A DNA stretch of 7,671 nt from the NCBI GenBank assembly GCA_945865355.1, contig CAMBDN010000118.1, positions 1 through 7,671 of the forward strand, read 5' to 3'. A model generated the notes under the pieces. That model had not been told where the DNA came from, searched no databases, and saw nothing but the letters and a program-made list of their open reading frames with translations. Source of the DNA: Legionella genomosp. 1. Lineage in GTDB: Bacteria; Pseudomonadota; Gammaproteobacteria; Legionellales; Legionellaceae. Of the stretch, positions 5,790 to 7,671 are shown one piece after another (within the stretch, counting starts at the first letter, position 1; each line of letters opens with the position of its first letter). A program made the translations under genes and the position numbers.

Positions 5790-7493
5790 ATGACCATGAC
5801 TCCTCTTTCCACTGATCAATATATTATTAAATTAAAAAACTATGCGAATATCAAATTAAGCTCATGGAACCCATTTAACCTGTTTAGAAATAAAAAATTA
5901 AATAACCATACCGTAGCAAGTGAAATAGCTAACATTTTAGAGCAACCTAACCTTTCAGATTTCGATATTCTAAAAATAGCAGGTGCTATCGATGGCTTCG
6001 AAGATCATGAATTACAACAAGATCTTCTTTGCTTTTTATATGGCACGCTTAAGAATAACTCAAACTCATTTGTGAGCAGAAGGAAAAATGTAGAGCAAAT
6101 AAACAGCATTCTGGTAAATTTAGTTCAAAAAAAATATCGACCTTGGTGGGCTTTATTTTTAATTGAGCGACCTTATTATCCAACGACTTTCAGAACAAGC
6201 CTGGATTGGTGTATTAACCGTATTTGCCAATTATTCACAACTAGACGAGAAGAAAAAAAAGCAGAACTACTCACGAATTATTCAGATGACGTAATGATCG
6301 ATGAAATTATCCAAAATTATAACCACTCAGATCATCAAGATGGCGAGCAAAAAAGTGAGTTAAATACAATACTTGAGATATCATTAAACGAAACAACCAA
6401 TCATACAACTCAATTGTTATATAGAGAAATAGGCCGCCTTCTTAGCCTATCACAGTATGGTCAGTTATTAATATCGGTTGGCACTTTTGGCTTAGTTACT
6501 CGCTCATATTTGTCAAAAGAAGAAAACAAACACAAGACAATCGCAGAACAAGCCAAAGAGATACTATATATATTGAGCAAGGTTGCTTTAAAGCATCAAG
6601 CCAGACAACTAATTAAATTAGTACTACCTGGCGTTTCTGAAGTAACAAGCGCTGTTGTGTCAGTTAGTTCATCAAATTCCTCTACAAATCCATTAGATAC
6701 TGATCGAAAAATCAGTAAGGCTTTTGCGAGCGTCGCTGGTGGGGCCATGGGTGGTATTATCGGAGGAACCCTTCTCCCGGTTGTCGGAACATCTATTGGA
6801 GCGTATGCTGGAGCGGTATTAAGCAAAACAGTCGTTGCACGATTTTATAAATCCCTACAAGCCTGGCAAGTTGCTCCTAAAGGCGAGGAGTCAATCGTTC
6901 CCGATTATATCCGTTCAATTTTTGCGGTAAAAGATAACGATGCCAAAAATATTTTGGAACCTGTTTACAAGCGCCATTTAGACACTGAAAAGGCGTGCAA
7001 AGAAATAGGTAGTCAAATGGCGAAGTGGCTTTATCTATATAGTAAGTTATCACAGGATTCGGCTTCTACTTCAAATGAATATTTAGAAATTATTGATGAA
7101 GAAATGAACCGATTAGAATCAGAATTTAACAAGTTAAGAAAAAGCCACACCATAGACATACAAAGATTATGCAAATCCAAGCCCGATAATCCTAACCGCG
7201 TAAACACGTATTTACAGGATGTTAATGAATGTTTAGAGACTTTGTATGGGCCTATGAAAGAGATGAAGGATGCGTATCATTTAGCTACAAAAACTCACTT
7301 TGAGTCATACGCTGTCATATCAGAAGGGTTATCTGCGTCACCTACCGCAATAAATAGGACATCAAAACAATTAGCGTCGAATGAAGAACATTTGGTACAT
7401 TTATCACTTGATGATCCGTCGCTTTCAGATGATCTATCATCAGAAGGGCTTAACCGTAAAGAGAGTGTTCATCTAACTGTGTCATCTCGCTAG
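5790..7493 (+). CDS. Unknown glycine-zipper membrane protein, possible secreted effector
   Basis: I do not recognise this 567-residue protein. There is no N-terminal signal peptide. Residues 1-300 look mostly helical and polar, with an aromatic patch YRPWWALFLIERPYYP (116-131) and a modest hydrophobic run (QLLISVGTFGLV, 225-236). A Ser-rich linker (290-299) leads to a hydrophobic hairpin at about 311-348 with glycines every fourth residue (G317, G321, G325; G318, G322, G326; then G333, G337, G341), two putative membrane helices around P330. Residues about 380-510 are helical and charged, coiled-coil-like around 428-452. The last 37 residues (531-567) are polar, with eight acidic residues and eight serines and V564 at position -4. 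This layout resembles type IV-secreted effectors of Legionellales or pore-forming, membrane-inserting proteins, but no catalytic motif is visible. The gene is more AT-rich than the operon and recQ (sampled 60-base lines near 25% GC against about 48% in the dehydrogenase). The ORF is certain; any role is inference. Confidence 0.85.
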   Translation: MTMTPLSTDQYIIKLKNYANIKLSSWNPFNLFRNKKLNNHTVASEIANILEQPNLSDFDILKIAGAIDGFEDHELQQDLLCFLYGTLKNNSNSFVSRRKNVEQINSILVNLVQKKYRPWWALFLIERPYYPTTFRTSLDWCINRICQLFTTRREEKKAELLTNYSDDVMIDEIIQNYNHSDHQDGEQKSELNTILEISLNETTNHTTQLLYREIGRLLSLSQYGQLLISVGTFGLVTRSYLSKEENKHKTIAEQAKEILYILSKVALKHQARQLIKLVLPGVSEVTSAVVSVSSSNSSTNPLDTDRKISKAFASVAGGAMGGIIGGTLLPVVGTSIGAYAGAVLSKTVVARFYKSLQAWQVAPKGEESIVPDYIRSIFAVKDNDAKNILEPVYKRHLDTEKACKEIGSQMAKWLYLYSKLSQDSASTSNEYLEIIDEEMNRLESEFNKLRKSHTIDIQRLCKSKPDNPNRVNTYLQDVNECLETLYGPMKEMKDAYHLATKTHFESYAVISEGLSASPTAINRTSKQLASNEEHLVHLSLDDPSLSDDLSSEGLNRKESVHLTVSSR

Positions 7494-7552
7494 TCACTTC
7501 AAGCCCAAATTAAGTCGTCCGTCGAAATAAATTTGGAGCTGTGAGATGATCA

Positions 7553-7568
7553 GTGCCCAATTGGGCAC
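7553..7568. repeat. Perfect 16-nt palindrome
   Basis: GTGCCCAATTGGGCAC is fully self-complementary with no loop, a shape suited to a dimeric DNA-binding protein or an inverted-repeat tip rather than an RNA hairpin. A half-similar sequence, ATGCCCAATTTCAGGCAC, follows at about 7615-7632. It lies 60 bases past the stop codon of the glycine-zipper gene. Confidence 0.6.
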
Positions 7569-7600
7569 CGTCAAGTTGTGTAAACAAATGTCAAAACTGG
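7563..7600 (+). mobile_element. Possible IS256-type insertion-sequence terminus, element extending right
   Basis: GGGCACCGTCAAGTTGTGTA, continuing with AACAAATGTC, resembles from memory the terminal repeats of IS256/Mutator-type elements, which often combine a GTCAA block with TTGTGTAAA close to the tip. The transposase would lie beyond the right edge. No opposite end or target duplication can be seen, so this is a weak, recall-based call; the palindrome at the tip could also be unrelated. Confidence 0.2.
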
Positions 7601-7671
7601 GTGACAAAGGTTGATATGCCCAATTTCAGGCACACTTTGCCTGTATAACAATTTCTTGCCACTGATCCCAT

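Larger units (their letters stand above)
7494..7671. other. Non-coding 3' flank with palindromes and a possible insertion-sequence end
   Basis: No gene is supported. After the stop there is a weak inverted repeat CCAAATT (7505-7511) / AATTTGG (7530-7536) with an 18-base loop and no T-run, a poor terminator. A perfect 16-nt palindrome follows at 7553-7568, and a small hairpin CAGGCA (7627-7632) / TGCCTG (7638-7643). Bases from about 7563 onward resemble an IS256-type terminus. A short minus-strand open stretch enters from the right edge (WDQWQEIVIQAKCA, then stop) and could be the end of a gene beyond the window, but it is too short to call. Confidence 0.5.

Noticed and set aside
7319..7448. 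Direct repeat ATCAGAAGGG at 7319-7328 and 7439-7448, in frame and 120 bases apart (SEGL in both)
   Set aside because: Only four residues are shared and the flanks differ, so there is no evidence for a protein repeat unit.
1..7671. CRISPR array, tRNA, rRNA or riboswitch
   Set aside because: I found no regularly spaced repeats, no cloverleaf-like segments with tRNA signature bases and no recognisable riboswitch core on either strand.

Overview
The window looks like chromosomal DNA from a gammaproteobacterium, with Legionella or another Legionellales member as my best guess. The grounds are moderate GC, a compact valine-type acyl-CoA operon, a RecQ whose zinc-cysteine spacing and numbering match E. 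coli RecQ, a short repeat-like palindrome of a kind I remember from Legionella and other gammaproteobacterial intergenic regions, and an AT-rich orphan membrane protein with features seen in type IV effectors. The taxonomic call is inference, since no marker gene is present.

Layout: (1) Bases 1-346 hold no convincing gene, only a 43-nt imperfect palindrome. (2) Bases 347-3426, minus strand, form a three-gene operon read from high to low coordinates: an isobutyryl-CoA-type acyl-CoA dehydrogenase, an enoyl-CoA hydratase and a 3-hydroxyisobutyryl-CoA hydrolase. The gene order equals the order of three consecutive valine-breakdown steps (isobutyryl-CoA to methacrylyl-CoA to 3-hydroxyisobutyryl-CoA to 3-hydroxyisobutyrate). 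The last two genes are one base apart, while the first two are separated by a 91-nt gap carrying a long hairpin that buries a perfect Shine-Dalgarno sequence ahead of a six-codon ORF. (3) recQ (3528-5363, plus strand) is divergent from the operon, and its likely promoter decides its start codon. (4) A dodecin (5382-5588, minus) converges on recQ with an 18-nt gap and ends in an unusual Cys-Cys-Ser-His tail.

(5) After a 201-nt divergent regulatory region lies the least understood part: a 567-residue protein (5790-7493, plus) that I cannot assign to a family. It has a strong glycine-zipper hydrophobic hairpin, a helical charged C-terminal half and an acidic, Ser-rich disordered tail. It is visibly more AT-rich than the metabolic genes. 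Its upstream region has TTAAT motifs 11 bp apart, resembling the PmrA box that drives many Legionella and Coxiella Icm/Dot effector genes. (6) Bases 7494-7671 are non-coding as far as I can see, with a perfect 16-nt palindrome and a stretch that weakly resembles an IS256-type insertion-sequence end.

The left two thirds are conserved housekeeping metabolism and repair. The right end, from about 5600 on, looks accessory. The best candidate for something undescribed is the 567-residue glycine-zipper protein with its regulatory region.
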